This document shows positions 8,426 to 16,587 of a DNA stretch of 42,586 nucleotides, in pieces. The position numbers were made by a program, and so were the translations under genes. The notes beneath the pieces are model-generated. The model had not been told where the DNA came from. It saw nothing but the letters and a program-made list of their open reading frames with translations, and made no database searches. Origin of the DNA: Gloeocapsa sp. PCC 73106 (GTDB lineage Bacteria > Cyanobacteriota > Cyanobacteriia > Cyanobacteriales > Gloeocapsaceae); NCBI RefSeq assembly GCF_000332035.1, contig NZ_ALVY01000204.1, positions 1-42,586 on the forward strand. Reading direction: 5' to 3'. Every line of letters starts with the position of its first letter. The first letter of the stretch is position 1.

Positions 8426-9208
8426 ATGGATTTTCTCTTTTTGTCGAAACTTTTACCGCTATTTTTCTATCCCCTCGGTTTTGCTTCCCTGCTACTGGTG
8501 ATTAGCTTGATTTTGGGTTGGAAATATCCCCGTTGGACTCCTTTTCCCGTGGCTTTAGCTTTATTAATTCTGTTAGTTTTCAGTAACGAGTGGGTAAGTA
8601 GCGCCTTGGTTCAATCCCTAGAATCGAGGGTTCCTTCCTTAGAAGAGATCCCTCAGGTGGACGCCATGGTAGTACTCGGGGGTGCAACTAAAAACGCCGA
8701 AAAACCCCGCCCCATGGTAGATGTTAACGAACACGGCGATCGCCTGTTTTACGCCGCTGAACTTTATCGACAACAAAAAGCCCCCTTAATCATCCTAGCT
8801 GGGGGAAGAATCAACTGGGGGGGTAATATTGGTTCTGAAGCCGCTGATATGGCCCAATTATTGCAACTTTTAGGAGTACCCCCAGAAGCGATGATTTTAG
8901 AACCACTATCTCTTAATACTTATGAAAATGCTATTAACGTCCAAGAAATATTAAAAAAAGAGGGAATAGAAAGAATTTTATTGGTAACTTCCGCTTTTCA
9001 TATGCCTCGTTCTTTGGCTATTTTTGAGAAACTGGGTATAGATGCGATCGCCGCTCCTACAGATTTCTTTTTCACTGGAACCTATCAACAAAATTGGCAA
9101 AGTTTTATCTTAAATCTACTCCCTGACGCCCATCGACTTTCTCTAAGTACGATGGCTTTAAAAGAATACTTTGGTATCTTTATTTACCGTTTAAAAGGCT
9201 GGTTATAA
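8426..9208 (+). CDS. YdcF/ElyC-like DUF218 membrane protein
   Basis: 260 residues. Two N-terminal hydrophobic helices (about 9-30 and 36-55) are followed by a soluble DUF218 domain that starts with VDAMVVLGGATKN and contains LIILAGG, SLNTYENA and ILLVTSAFHMPRS, the usual DUF218 landmarks. Members such as ElyC and SanA affect envelope and peptidoglycan homeostasis; the biochemical activity is unsettled. The domain is expected to face the periplasm. It starts 3 bases after ispE and ends 4 bases before the stop of the convergent AGCS gene. Confidence 0.82.
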   Translation: MDFLFLSKLLPLFFYPLGFASLLLVISLILGWKYPRWTPFPVALALLILLVFSNEWVSSALVQSLESRVPSLEEIPQVDAMVVLGGATKNAEKPRPMVDVNEHGDRLFYAAELYRQQKAPLIILAGGRINWGGNIGSEAADMAQLLQLLGVPPEAMILEPLSLNTYENAINVQEILKKEGIERILLVTSAFHMPRSLAIFEKLGIDAIAAPTDFFFTGTYQQNWQSFILNLLPDAHRLSLSTMALKEYFGIFIYRLKGWL

Positions 9209-9212
9209 ATTT

Positions 9213-10634
9213 TTATCTAATTGCCAAAGGTTCTAATTCTTCTGGACTTTTTTTCCAAGCTTTAGAATCCAGATTAAGATCAGGAAATTTACTAATGTTA
9301 AAGACTGGTTGTTTAACGCCATTTTTAACTTGTCTATCAAAATCTCGCATCACTTTTAAACCTACATTGGCTAGTTTGAATAAAGCGTAGATATTGACTA
9401 AAGCTAATAATCCCATAGTGATATCAGCAAAGCCAAATACTGTACTTAAATCTTGTACAGCGCCCCAAATAATTAACACTAAGGTTAAAATGCGGAAGGC
9501 GTTGAATATTAGCTTATTTCCTTCACTGAAAAAATTGAGACTATTTTCGCCTAAATAGTAATTGTAGATGATCGAGGTAAACGCAAATAACAGTAAAGCG
9601 ATACTCATAAATGCTCTCCCCCATCCTCCTACGTGCTCAGCCATAGCTGATTGACTTAGCAGTATACCCCCTGTGGTATCACCAGGTTGATAGACGCTAG
9701 ATAGTAAAATTACCGTAGCGGTGCAAGTACACATGATAATCGTGTCGATAAAGACGCTGAATGATTGGATAATTCCTTGATCTACTGGATGTCTTACATA
9801 GGCTACCGCGGCTACGTTGGGAGCGCTACCTAATCCCGCTTCGTTAGAAAATAAACCTCTTTTGATTCCGTAGATTAAAGCAACGCCTAAACCACCTGCG
9901 ATCGCTTGTTCTAAACCGAAAGCACTTCTGATAATAAAGGCGATCGCTCCTGGTACTTCTGTTATGTTTCTGATTAGAACATATACAGTCATCAAGAAGT
10001 AGCCACCCGCCATAATGGGGACGACAAATTCAGCTATCTGAGCGATTCTTTTAATCCCTCCAAAAATTACTAACCCCAGGATCACCATTAGTACAAAACC
10101 AGTAATTTTGGTAGGAATTCCAAAAGTATCCTGGATAGATGTAGCGACCGTATAAGACTGAACCGCATTAAAACCAAATCCAAAAGTAACTAGTAACAAA
10201 AACGAAAAGAGCGATCCTAACCATCTTTGACCCAGAGCTCGCTCCATGTAGTATGCAGGACCTCCACGAAAAGTTCCATCGGGTTGAGTGTGTTTAAATA
10301 CTTGAGCTATGGTACATTCAAAAAAGCTAGTAGCCATACCAATTAAAGCAATAACCCACATCCAAAATACAGCACCTGGTCCCCCTAAACTAATCGCTAC
10401 CGCTACCCCAGCAATATTGCCGGCGCCGACGCGACCTGCTACACTGAGTACTAGAGCCTGAAACGAGCTCAACTGTCCTGCTTCAGTCTCAAAAGAATTA
10501 GTCAAAACGCTAAACATTCGCCCAAAGTAACGGAATTGTACAAAGTTAGAGCGAATTGTAAAAAATAGACCAATAAAAATGAGTACTACTATTAGTACCT
10601 TGCCCCAGAGTAAATCGTTTAAAAACTCTAGCAC
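9213..10634 (-). CDS. Sodium:alanine/glycine symporter family (AGCS) transporter
   Basis: 473-residue inner-membrane sodium- or proton-coupled amino-acid symporter. The AGCS signatures are visible: LSVAGRVGAGNIAGVA (about 63-78) in an early helix, GGPAYYMERALG (about 124-135), and SNEAGLGSAPNVAA (about 262-275). About ten hydrophobic segments span the length and a short hydrophilic tail follows. Substrate by family is alanine or glycine. The gene is monocistronic and lies tail to tail with the YdcF-like gene. A near-consensus NtcA-type promoter lies 43-84 bp upstream, which would tie expression to nitrogen status. Confidence 0.92.
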   Translation of the reverse strand: MLEFLNDLLWGKVLIVVLIFIGLFFTIRSNFVQFRYFGRMFSVLTNSFETEAGQLSSFQALVLSVAGRVGAGNIAGVAVAISLGGPGAVFWMWVIALIGMATSFFECTIAQVFKHTQPDGTFRGGPAYYMERALGQRWLGSLFSFLLLVTFGFGFNAVQSYTVATSIQDTFGIPTKITGFVLMVILGLVIFGGIKRIAQIAEFVVPIMAGGYFLMTVYVLIRNITEVPGAIAFIIRSAFGLEQAIAGGLGVALIYGIKRGLFSNEAGLGSAPNVAAVAYVRHPVDQGIIQSFSVFIDTIIMCTCTATVILLSSVYQPGDTTGGILLSQSAMAEHVGGWGRAFMSIALLLFAFTSIIYNYYLGENSLNFFSEGNKLIFNAFRILTLVLIIWGAVQDLSTVFGFADITMGLLALVNIYALFKLANVGLKVMRDFDRQVKNGVKQPVFNISKFPDLNLDSKAWKKSPEELEPLAIR

Positions 10635-10676
10635 CAGATTCTCCCCTTACTTTTTGGTTAAGTTAATTGTTACCAT

Positions 10677-10718
10677 AACTTAGTTGAAATTGTTTTAAAG
10701 TTTTGTTACTTATAATAC
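10677..10718 (-). promoter_or_regulatory. NtcA-like activated promoter of the AGCS gene
   Basis: On the minus strand GTA-N8-AAC (10718-10705) is followed after exactly 22 bases by TAAGTT (10682-10677), which fits the TAN3T -10 box. The known cyanobacterial NtcA promoter is GTA-N8-TAC, N22-23, TAN3T, so one base of the palindrome differs. The -10 box ends 42 bases before the ATG. Function is inferred. Confidence 0.45.
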
Positions 10719-10800
10719 TGAAATATCAACGAAAAATTGGAGAAAGGGGAAACTGGAAATAATAAATTATATCAAGTCCGGGTAAATACTTATACATAAT

Positions 10801-10840
10801 GGTGAGTAGGGGTAAAGGGGAAAGGGGAAAGGGTAAAGGT
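10801..10840 (+). repeat. Purine-rich GGGGAAA/GGGTAAA tract in the AGCS-bgtA gap
   Basis: Near-tandem 7-9 base units of the type GGGGAAA. Similar tracts occur at 11845-11867, 17306-17318 and inside both MITE-like repeats (23219-23319, 34525-34632). The rest of the 10635-10952 gap holds the AGCS promoter and nothing else I can identify. Confidence 0.6.
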
Positions 10841-10952
10841 TTAGATAAAAATGGGACTCACAACTTTATGTTAACTAATTAAGCGGACATGATATTACTC
10901 ATAATTAATTCTGTCTAGTCCGAGACATCGATATTACCATGCAAGATAGCCT

Positions 10953-11048
10953 ATGCAAGTGGAGTTGTCTATAATTATTCCTTGCTACAACGAGGAAGCC
11001 AATCTTGATTACTTATTTAAACGACTTTTGGTAGTTTTTAGCGCGTGA
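10953..11048 (+). pseudogene. 31-codon stub of a family 2 glycosyltransferase
   Basis: An ATG opens a frame reading MQVELSIIIPCYNEEANLDY and continuing LFKRLLVVFSA before TGA. This is the canonical N-terminus of GT2 glycosyltransferases (SIIIPCYNEE, the nucleotide-sugar binding strand). No DxD motif or catalytic domain follows; the minus-strand ABC transporter gene begins 12 bases later. The match to the family start is unusually clean, so loss was probably by a recent deletion rather than slow decay. Confidence 0.72.
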
Positions 11049-11056
11049 ACCAAAAG
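11025..11056. repeat. Inverted repeat at the glycosyltransferase stub and bgtA 3' end
   Basis: CTTTTGGT (11025-11032) and ACCAAAAG (11049-11056) are perfect 8-bp arms around a 16-base loop, just downstream of the bgtA stop. It could end the natFGH-bgtA transcript, but no clean T-run follows, so terminator status is uncertain. It also coincides with the truncation point of the glycosyltransferase stub. Confidence 0.4.
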
Positions 11057-11059
11057 CAC

Positions 11060-11830
11060 TTAGAGAATTTGAGACAAAAACTTTTGTGTACGTTCTTCTT
11101 TGGGGTGATTAAAAAATTCGTCAGGAGGGGCGATCTCTATAATTGTACCTTCATCCATTAAGACTACGCGATCGGCAACTTCTCTAGCAAAACCTACTTC
11201 ATGAGTGACCACCACCATCGTCATACCAGATTTAGCTAGACTCAGCATGATATCTAAAACCTCTCTTACCATTTCTGGATCTAAAGCAGAGGTTGGTTCA
11301 TCAAATAGCATAATCTTGGGTTGCATCGCTAAAGCCCTGGCGATCGCTACTCTCTGCTGTTGACCTCCTGAAAGTTGACCAGGATATTTATCAATTTGTT
11401 CTAAAATTCCCACTTTCTCCAATAATTCCCTCGCTACTGCTTCAGCTTTTGGACGAGACCAACGACGGGCCCAAATCGGCGCCAGAGTAATATTCTCTAA
11501 AACCGTCAGATGAGGAAAAAGATTAAACTGTTGAAAAACCATTCCCACTTCTTGACGAATAGTCTCGATATTTTTGAGATTGTGAGACAATTTAATCTCA
11601 TTTACTACAATAGTTCCCTTTTGATAGGATTCCAACGCATTAAAAGTCCGAATAAACGTTGATTTGCCGGACCCTGATGGACCCATAATTACTACAACTT
11701 CCTGTTTTTTGACCTCTAGGTTGACTCCCTTTAAAACATGAAAGTTGTTGTCGTACCATTTATGAACATTTTCAGCGATGATTACAGACTGGTTGCTATT
11801 ATAGCCATGGACAGGTAGGTTAGGATACAT
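11060..11830 (-). CDS. bgtA: Polar amino-acid ABC transporter ATPase (BgtA/AapP-like)
   Basis: 256-residue ATP-binding subunit. Walker [10 protein letters not shown] is at about 50-58, the Q-loop in [11 protein letters not shown], the signature [15 protein letters not shown] at about 153-167, Walker [15 protein letters not shown] at about 173-186, and the H-loop in VVVTHEVG. It follows the genes for a binding protein and two permeases on the same strand, the gene order of the cyanobacterial natF-natG-natH-bgtA system (N-II, acidic and neutral amino acids) and of the rhizobial Aap system. It is separated from natH by 69 bp containing an inverted repeat. In some cyanobacteria BgtA energises more than one permease; that cannot be judged here. 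Confidence 0.9.
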   Translation of the reverse strand: MYPNLPVHGYNSNQSVIIAENVHKWYDNNFHVLKGVNLEVKKQEVVVIMGPSGSGKSTFIRTFNALESYQKGTIVVNEIKLSHNLKNIETIRQEVGMVFQQFNLFPHLTVLENITLAPIWARRWSRPKAEAVARELLEKVGILEQIDKYPGQLSGGQQQRVAIARALAMQPKIMLFDEPTSALDPEMVREVLDIMLSLAKSGMTMVVVTHEVGFAREVADRVVLMDEGTIIEIAPPDEFFNHPKEERTQKFLSQIL

Positions 11831-11870
11831 AAGTTATCGTTTTAGGGAACAGGGAACGGGGAAAAGTGTC

Positions 11871-11896
11871 CTAATAGTAATGGCGACTGCTATTAG
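11871..11896 (-). repeat. Inverted repeat between natH and bgtA
   Basis: CTAATAG and CTATTAG are perfect 7-bp arms around a 12-base loop in the only sizeable gap of the operon. There is no T-run, so a processing or stability hairpin setting the ATPase:permease ratio is as likely as partial termination. Confidence 0.35.
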
Positions 11897-11899
11897 ATT

Positions 11900-13009
11900 T
11901 CATTGTTTAGTTTCCAGTTGACGACTTACTAAAGACATTGAATAACAAAAGACAAAATAAATAAAGGCAATAAATAAATAAACCTCGGCGTAGCGACCAA
12001 TAAATTTAGGGTTAGCGAGGATGGATTGAGAAATACCCAATAAATCTACTAACCCAACGATAGATAACAAAGAGGTATCTTTAAATAAGCTGATAAATTG
12101 ACCGACAATACTTGGTATGACTGCTCTTAACGCTTGGGGTAAAATTATCAAAGCTAACCGCAGAGGGGAGTTGAAACCTAAAGCTTTAGCTGCTTCTATT
12201 TGTCCCTTAGGAATTGATTGTAACCCACCCCGGACATTTTCTGCCAAATAAGCCGAACTGAAGATAGTAAAACCGGCGATCGCTCTCAAGACTGGGTTTG
12301 GTCTAGTATTTGCTGGCAAAATCAAAGGTAGCATTACTTGTGCCATAAACAATATACCAATCAACGGTAAACCCCTAATTATTTCAATATAACCTATAGA
12401 TAGATAGCGAATTACTGGTAAATTGCTTTGTCTTCCTAAAGCCAATAAAATACCAAAAGGAAATGAAAGAAAGATACTAACCGAGGCGATTAAAATAGTT
12501 AAAATTAAGCCACTGATACTCTCTAATTTAACTGGTTTTAACCCAAATCCTCCCACTAACAACCAAACTATCAAAGAAAAGCTAAGTAAGTAAATAAGGG
12601 GTAACCCTAAGGTTAAATTGGGAATAATTTTACTCAGAATTTGTCCCAGTTTAACACTAATTACTAATAGAACTAATAGACCAAGAACTTTAACACTATT
12701 AAGAGGTACTAACAAAAGACAAATAACCCCTAAAAGTATTAAATTTTTGAGCTTAATCTGAAAAATACCCCCAGAAAAGCCTGCTACACCGATAATTACC
12801 CCTAAAGCTAGCCAAATTCTTCCTAATAATTCTACTGGATAACGACCCACAAAAAATAGTCTAAAATTAGCTTGCAATACAGACCATTGGGCTTGAGTAA
12901 ACATCCAGATTAATAAGTTTGAACCCAGCCAATAAATAAATAGTAAGCTAATTATAGTTAGTAGGGTATTATACCAGGTACTGAAAAGATTTGTTTTAAG
13001 CCAATTCAT
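11900..13009 (-). CDS. natH: Amino-acid ABC transporter permease (NatH/AapM-like)
   Basis: 369-residue inner-membrane permease with about eight hydrophobic segments. The N-terminal segment MNWLKTNLFSTWYNTLLTI resembles AapM/BztC proteins. The C-terminal half carries the binding-protein-dependent transport domain, with GYIEIIRGLPLIGILF (about 206-221) and the EAA loop in IEAAKALGFNSPLRLALIILP (about 273-293). It starts 3 bases after the natG stop. Expected to pair with NatG in the membrane and with BgtA. Confidence 0.88.
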   Translation of the reverse strand: MNWLKTNLFSTWYNTLLTIISLLFIYWLGSNLLIWMFTQAQWSVLQANFRLFFVGRYPVELLGRIWLALGVIIGVAGFSGGIFQIKLKNLILLGVICLLLVPLNSVKVLGLLVLLVISVKLGQILSKIIPNLTLGLPLIYLLSFSLIVWLLVGGFGLKPVKLESISGLILTILIASVSIFLSFPFGILLALGRQSNLPVIRYLSIGYIEIIRGLPLIGILFMAQVMLPLILPANTRPNPVLRAIAGFTIFSSAYLAENVRGGLQSIPKGQIEAAKALGFNSPLRLALIILPQALRAVIPSIVGQFISLFKDTSLLSIVGLVDLLGISQSILANPKFIGRYAEVYLFIAFIYFVFCYSMSLVSRQLETKQ

Positions 13010-13012
13010 AAC

Positions 13013-14137
13013 TTAAGTAATAATTTGTACAAGGCGATTGAACCAATTCATCAAACTAGCAATAATTAAATTAATAATTAAATAAGTTCCCATGACAATT
13101 AATAGCATTTCTAGAGAACGACCGGTTTGATTGGCAATAGTATTAGCAATGAGATAAATGTCAAAATAGCCTATAGCGATCGCTAAGCTACTATTTTTAG
13201 CTAAATTGAGAAACTCACTCGTTAGAGGAGGAATCATTAGTCGCAAAGATTGGGGAAAAATCACCAAACGCATCACTAAACCAGGTTTCAACCCCAAAGC
13301 TTTAGCAGCTTCCCATTGTCCCTTATTGACTGACTGAATACCAGCCCTGACTACTTCAGCAATAAAAGCGGCGGTATAAAAAGTTAACCCCAGTAAGATA
13401 GTAGCAAACTCAGGAGAAAGATTTAAACCATCTTTAATTGAGTTGCTATCGCTATTAAATTGGGGATGTTGCCAATCTAATCCTATTATTAAAGATAAAA
13501 TACAGATTACCCCTAATAGAGAGAGAAAATTGCCAAGTTCTCTCTGTTTACGCCAAATTATAATAGCTAAAATTAGACTAAAAATAATTAAAGTTAAGGC
13601 TATTCCTGTTTGCATAGTAGGTAAAGGCCAAGGAATATATAACCCTCGATTACTCAAAAAAATAGGACCGGGTAAAACAATAGCTTTATTAACTTTAGGA
13701 AGTTTGAGGAAAACAGCAAAGTACCAAAAAAATAACTGTAACAACAATGGCGTATTACGAAATAGTTCTATATATACTGTTGCGATTTGTCGCAATAACC
13801 AATTTGCCGATATTTTACTAATCCCGATGATTACTCCTAATAAGGTAGCTAAAATAATGCCTATGATCATTACCCTGAGAGAATTGAGTAAACCTACTAA
13901 AAGAGCGCGATAATAATTATCAGTAGGTTCATAGTCAATCATGTGATCGGCGATGTCAAAAGAAGCATTGTTAGTTAGGAAATCAAAACCAAACTTTAAA
14001 CCGAGTTGCTGAAAATTGTTAACTAAATTTCTGCCAAAAATAGTCAACACAATCGCAACCCCAGCTAATACTACTATTTGTAGTGATATAGCTAAAACTC
14101 TTTCATCGCGCCAAAAAAAGATTTTTTCTCTATTCAT
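13013..14137 (-). CDS. natG: Amino-acid ABC transporter permease (NatG/AapQ-like)
   Basis: Inner-membrane permease, 374 residues from the ATG at 14137; a TTG one codon upstream is less likely. N-terminal hydrophobic helix, a long periplasmic loop, then the transport domain with VYIELFRNTPLLLQLFFW (about 122-139) and the EAA loop WEAAKALGLKPGLVMRLVIF (about 275-294). The extended N-terminus with FDFLTNNASFDI is typical of AapQ/BztB. It starts 3 bases after natF, consistent with coupled translation. Confidence 0.88.
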   Translation of the reverse strand: MNREKIFFWRDERVLAISLQIVVLAGVAIVLTIFGRNLVNNFQQLGLKFGFDFLTNNASFDIADHMIDYEPTDNYYRALLVGLLNSLRVMIIGIILATLLGVIIGISKISANWLLRQIATVYIELFRNTPLLLQLFFWYFAVFLKLPKVNKAIVLPGPIFLSNRGLYIPWPLPTMQTGIALTLIIFSLILAIIIWRKQRELGNFLSLLGVICILSLIIGLDWQHPQFNSDSNSIKDGLNLSPEFATILLGLTFYTAAFIAEVVRAGIQSVNKGQWEAAKALGLKPGLVMRLVIFPQSLRLMIPPLTSEFLNLAKNSSLAIAIGYFDIYLIANTIANQTGRSLEMLLIVMGTYLIINLIIASLMNWFNRLVQIIT

Positions 14138-14140
14138 CAA

Positions 14141-15232
14141 TTAACGGAAGGGAGGTGGATACATCAATCCGCCATCGGTCCAGAGTGCGTTTAGACCTCT
14201 TTCTAAACCAAAGGGTTTACCGATATTGCGATCGTAAATTTCTCCATAGTTTCCTACGTGTTTAATCGCACGCAAAGCAAAATCATTAGGTAACCCCATA
14301 TCTTGACCGAGGGTACCTTCTGCGCCCAAAAAACGCTTAATATTGGGATCTTCGGTAGTAGCAAAGGTGCTGACATTAGCTGCAGTGATACCAAATTCTT
14401 CTGCTTGCATCAAAGCATAGACGATCCATTTTACCGTATCTGACCAAGCCGAGTCTCCATTAGCTACTGCAGGCGCTAAGGGTTCTTTAGACATAACTAC
14501 ATTCAGGATAATATGTTCCTCAGGGTTAGGTAGAATCGCCTTACGTACGGTTAACTGAGAGCGATCGGAGGTAACTCCTTCGCATCTTCCTTCGGCGTAA
14601 GCGGCGTATAGTGCGTCATCATCCTCAATTACTACGCTTTGATACTCGACCCCTAATTTTCTCATTTGGTCGGCTAAATTCAGTTCCGTAGTAGTTCCCG
14701 ATTTAACACAGATAGTCTTTCCTGCTAAGCCTTGTAAATCACTAATTCCAAGGTCTTTAGTGACCATCATTCCCTGACCATCATAAAAAACGACTGGTGC
14801 AAATTCCAGGCCCACTGTGGTATCTCTATTGATAGTCAATGTAGTGTTGCGACTGAGTACATCTACTTCGCCTGTTTGGACAGCGGTAAAGCGTTCTTGG
14901 GAACTCAAATTGCGAAACTCGACCTTTGATGGGTCATCAAATAAAGCCGCTGCGATCGCGCGACAGATATCTACATCCATCCCAGAGTATTCACCATTTT
15001 CATCCACAAAGCTAAACCCGGGTAATTGACCATTCACTCCACAGATTAACGTGCCGCGATTTTTAACGATGTCTAACCTTGTTTCCCCGCCATTAGCTTT
15101 GGATTGACTACTAGAGATTGTTGTATTTGCATTGGCAATTGAAATCGCCCGGTTAGAGATCTGTTGGCGATCGACTAAAGGCACCAGAGTCATGGCGATT
15201 ATGAAGAGAAAAACGCGATAATTTTTAAACAT
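14141..15232 (-). CDS. natF: Amino-acid ABC transporter substrate-binding protein (NatF/AapJ-like)
   Basis: 363 residues from the ATG at 15232 (a TTG precedes it). An N-terminal hydrophobic stretch (about 5-20) gives a Sec-type signal with no lipobox Cys, so a free periplasmic protein is likely. The family 3 solute-binding signature lies in FVDENGEYSGMDVDICRAIA (about 75-94), with RNLSSQERFTAVQTGEVDVL and GKTICVKSGTTTE further on. The C-terminal segment NYGEIYDRNIG is typical of AapJ/BztA. It is first in the operon. Its upstream region (15233-15467), shared with the divergent PEP-CTERM gene, contains a bioF fragment. Confidence 0.9.
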   Translation of the reverse strand: MFKNYRVFLFIIAMTLVPLVDRQQISNRAISIANANTTISSSQSKANGGETRLDIVKNRGTLICGVNGQLPGFSFVDENGEYSGMDVDICRAIAAALFDDPSKVEFRNLSSQERFTAVQTGEVDVLSRNTTLTINRDTTVGLEFAPVVFYDGQGMMVTKDLGISDLQGLAGKTICVKSGTTTELNLADQMRKLGVEYQSVVIEDDDALYAAYAEGRCEGVTSDRSQLTVRKAILPNPEEHIILNVVMSKEPLAPAVANGDSAWSDTVKWIVYALMQAEEFGITAANVSTFATTEDPNIKRFLGAEGTLGQDMGLPNDFALRAIKHVGNYGEIYDRNIGKPFGLERGLNALWTDGGLMYPPPFR

Positions 15233-15294
15233 CAAATTTTATTGCTTATTAGTACTTGCAATAAAGTATACATCTTCTTCATCCATAAATAAAG

Positions 15295-15390
15295 CAGATT
15301 GAAGTGGGAGTAACTATAAGAGATATTTATGTAGTTTTGAGTGCAAATAAGTGACATTTTGCCACAAAGCTGCTCTTGTTTCGGGTTCAC
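15295..15390 (-). pseudogene. Fragment of bioF between natF and a PEP-CTERM gene
   Basis: This stretch aligns without gaps to 18900-18992 inside the intact bioF, in the same orientation. Translated on the minus strand it reads EPETRAALWQNVTYLHSKL, then HKYLL, a stop, and LLPLQSA. The intact enzyme (about residues 291-322) reads [20 protein letters not shown], then [13 protein letters not shown]. Nothing of bioF is recognisable on either side. It is a decayed partial duplication, or the last trace of a second bioF copy, and it now forms the promoter region of natF and its divergent neighbour. Confidence 0.8.
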
Positions 15391-15467
15391 AAGGTGTGAA
15401 AAAAAATGTAGCAATACTCTTGCTTTTTTGTTTTATTTCATGTTATTCTCTGTCCAAGGTAACTTAT

Positions 15468-16223
15468 ATGAGCTACAGAAATTTTTATGCTACAAAAAAA
15501 ATCAACTGTACGACTGCGTTTCTAGTATTGAGCTTCTCACTCCTACCGACCGTTGCTCGAGCCGCGACCGTTACTACTTCCGGAATTTGGTCTGATGCGA
15601 CACCTGTACCCACTCTAGAGGGACTCAATACCAATCAGATCAGATGGGGTACTCCTGTGTCAGGTGCAGGTAAAAGTGGTTATATCTTTGAGGGCATCAA
15701 CTCTGTTCCTGTGAGTGAAGATGGAAGCTTATTTCTCATAAGCAATTTTACTCACCAAAATTTTACTATTAGCGGTGGCAGCATTGATTTTGCTAATTTG
15801 CAACTCACTCTAAATTTTCAAAATGGTGAGACTCTCAACACTAATTTTAACTTTGTATTCAATCATAACGAAACTGATAATAACGGTCCCTGTTCTGCTA
15901 CTCCCGGTTTTGACCCTCCCTGTCCCGATGTAGTATCAGTTCCCGAACCACGTTCATTAGAGGAAATAGAAATTGGGGGAGAGACTTATAACCTGATTTT
16001 TGAAGGATTTCGCCGCGATGGTGAACTGGTCGAAGAGTTTATTACTTTTGAAGATGAGGATAATCTTAATAGCGCGCAGTTATTTGCGAGTCTTCAACTC
16101 AGTGAACCCGAACCCGAACCCGAGCCTGAACCGATTCCCGAACCCCTAACTATTTTGGGTACAGGATTTGTCTTAGCTTCTCTTCCTGTTTTGAAAAAAG
16201 CACAAAAAAAGAACAATAATTAG
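15468..16223 (+). CDS. Secreted PEP-CTERM sorting-domain protein
   Basis: 251 residues from the ATG at 15468, chosen because AAGG sits 7-8 bases upstream and a signal peptide follows at once (TAFLVLSFSLLPTVARA, about 15-31). The open frame extends to 15351, but that part overlaps the bioF fragment. The mature part is a beta-rich region with no domain I can name. An EPEPEPEPEP spacer leads into the C-terminal sorting signal: PEPLTILGTG, a hydrophobic helix, and the basic tail KKAQKKNNN. PEP-CTERM tails are cleaved by an exosortase (not in this window) on the way to the surface. The tail is nearly identical to that of the protein at 38781-39527. Confidence 0.8.
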   Translation: MSYRNFYATKKINCTTAFLVLSFSLLPTVARAATVTTSGIWSDATPVPTLEGLNTNQIRWGTPVSGAGKSGYIFEGINSVPVSEDGSLFLISNFTHQNFTISGGSIDFANLQLTLNFQNGETLNTNFNFVFNHNETDNNGPCSATPGFDPPCPDVVSVPEPRSLEEIEIGGETYNLIFEGFRRDGELVEEFITFEDEDNLNSAQLFASLQLSEPEPEPEPEPIPEPLTILGTGFVLASLPVLKKAQKKNNN

Positions 16224-16244
16224 ATCCAGATAGTTATATAAACT

Positions 16245-16270
16245 TCCCCGGTTTTTTATGAAACTGGGGA
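16245..16270 (+). terminator. Hairpin after the PEP-CTERM gene
   Basis: TCCCCGGTTT (16245-16254) pairs with AAACTGGGGA (16261-16270) around a 6-base loop, with one G-T pair. Only TTT follows, so it is a moderate intrinsic terminator candidate, 22 bases past the stop. Confidence 0.5.
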
Positions 16271-16305
16271 TTTCAAGGGTAAACGTTAAACCTATCACCT
16301 TCTGT

Positions 16306-16320
16306 GTACTGCTATAGTAC
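16306..16320 (+). promoter_or_regulatory. Palindrome in the promoter of the UPF0175/PIN pair
   Basis: GTACT-GCTAT-AGTAC is an inverted repeat 19 bases before the start codon and overlaps a TATAGT -10-like hexamer. Toxin-antitoxin operons are usually autoregulated, so it is a candidate operator. AGGATAA just before the ATG is the ribosome-binding site. Confidence 0.35.
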
Positions 16321-16338
16321 TTTTATTAGGATAACATT

Positions 16339-16587
16339 ATGAATATATCAATAGACTTACCTGATGAAGTTTTTTCTGCCTTTCGTTGTACTCCAAATGA
16401 TTTTGCTAAAAAAATGCGTCTAGCTTCTGCTTCTTTCTGGTATCAACGAGGAGAAATTTCTCAAGAAAAAGCATCTCAAATAGCAGGTTTAAATCGTAAG
16501 GAATTTTTAGAATATTTAGCAAAAGAAAAGATTGATGTCTTTCAAGTTGATTTTGACGACTTAAAACAAGAGTTAAGTAATGACTAA
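16339..16587 (+). CDS. UPF0175 family protein, probable antitoxin
   Basis: 82 residues. MNISIDLPDEVF is the usual UPF0175 beginning; the central part FAKKMRLASASFWYQRGEIS and the HTH-like SQEKASQIAGLNRKEFLEYL also match the family. Such proteins are small DNA-binding partners paired with DUF3368 PIN proteins in cyanobacteria and archaea. It overlaps the PIN gene by 8 bases, so the two are coupled. The antitoxin role is inferred from this pairing. RBS AGGATAA lies 5-11 bases before the ATG. Confidence 0.78.
   Translation: MNISIDLPDEVFSAFRCTPNDFAKKMRLASASFWYQRGEISQEKASQIAGLNRKEFLEYLAKEKIDVFQVDFDDLKQELSND

Noticed and set aside
10801-10840. Purine-rich tandem units as a possible CRISPR array
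   Set aside because: Units are 7-9 bp without spacers; simple repeat, and no cas genes are present anywhere in the window.
15233-15294. NtcA site before natF
   Set aside because: GTAC and GTATAC strings occur, but none keeps the GTA-N8-TAC spacing with a -10 box at the right distance.
15351-15467. Upstream extension of the PEP-CTERM frame (39 extra codons)
   Set aside because: It overlaps the bioF fragment, would push the signal peptide inwards, and a better ribosome-binding site precedes the ATG at 15468.
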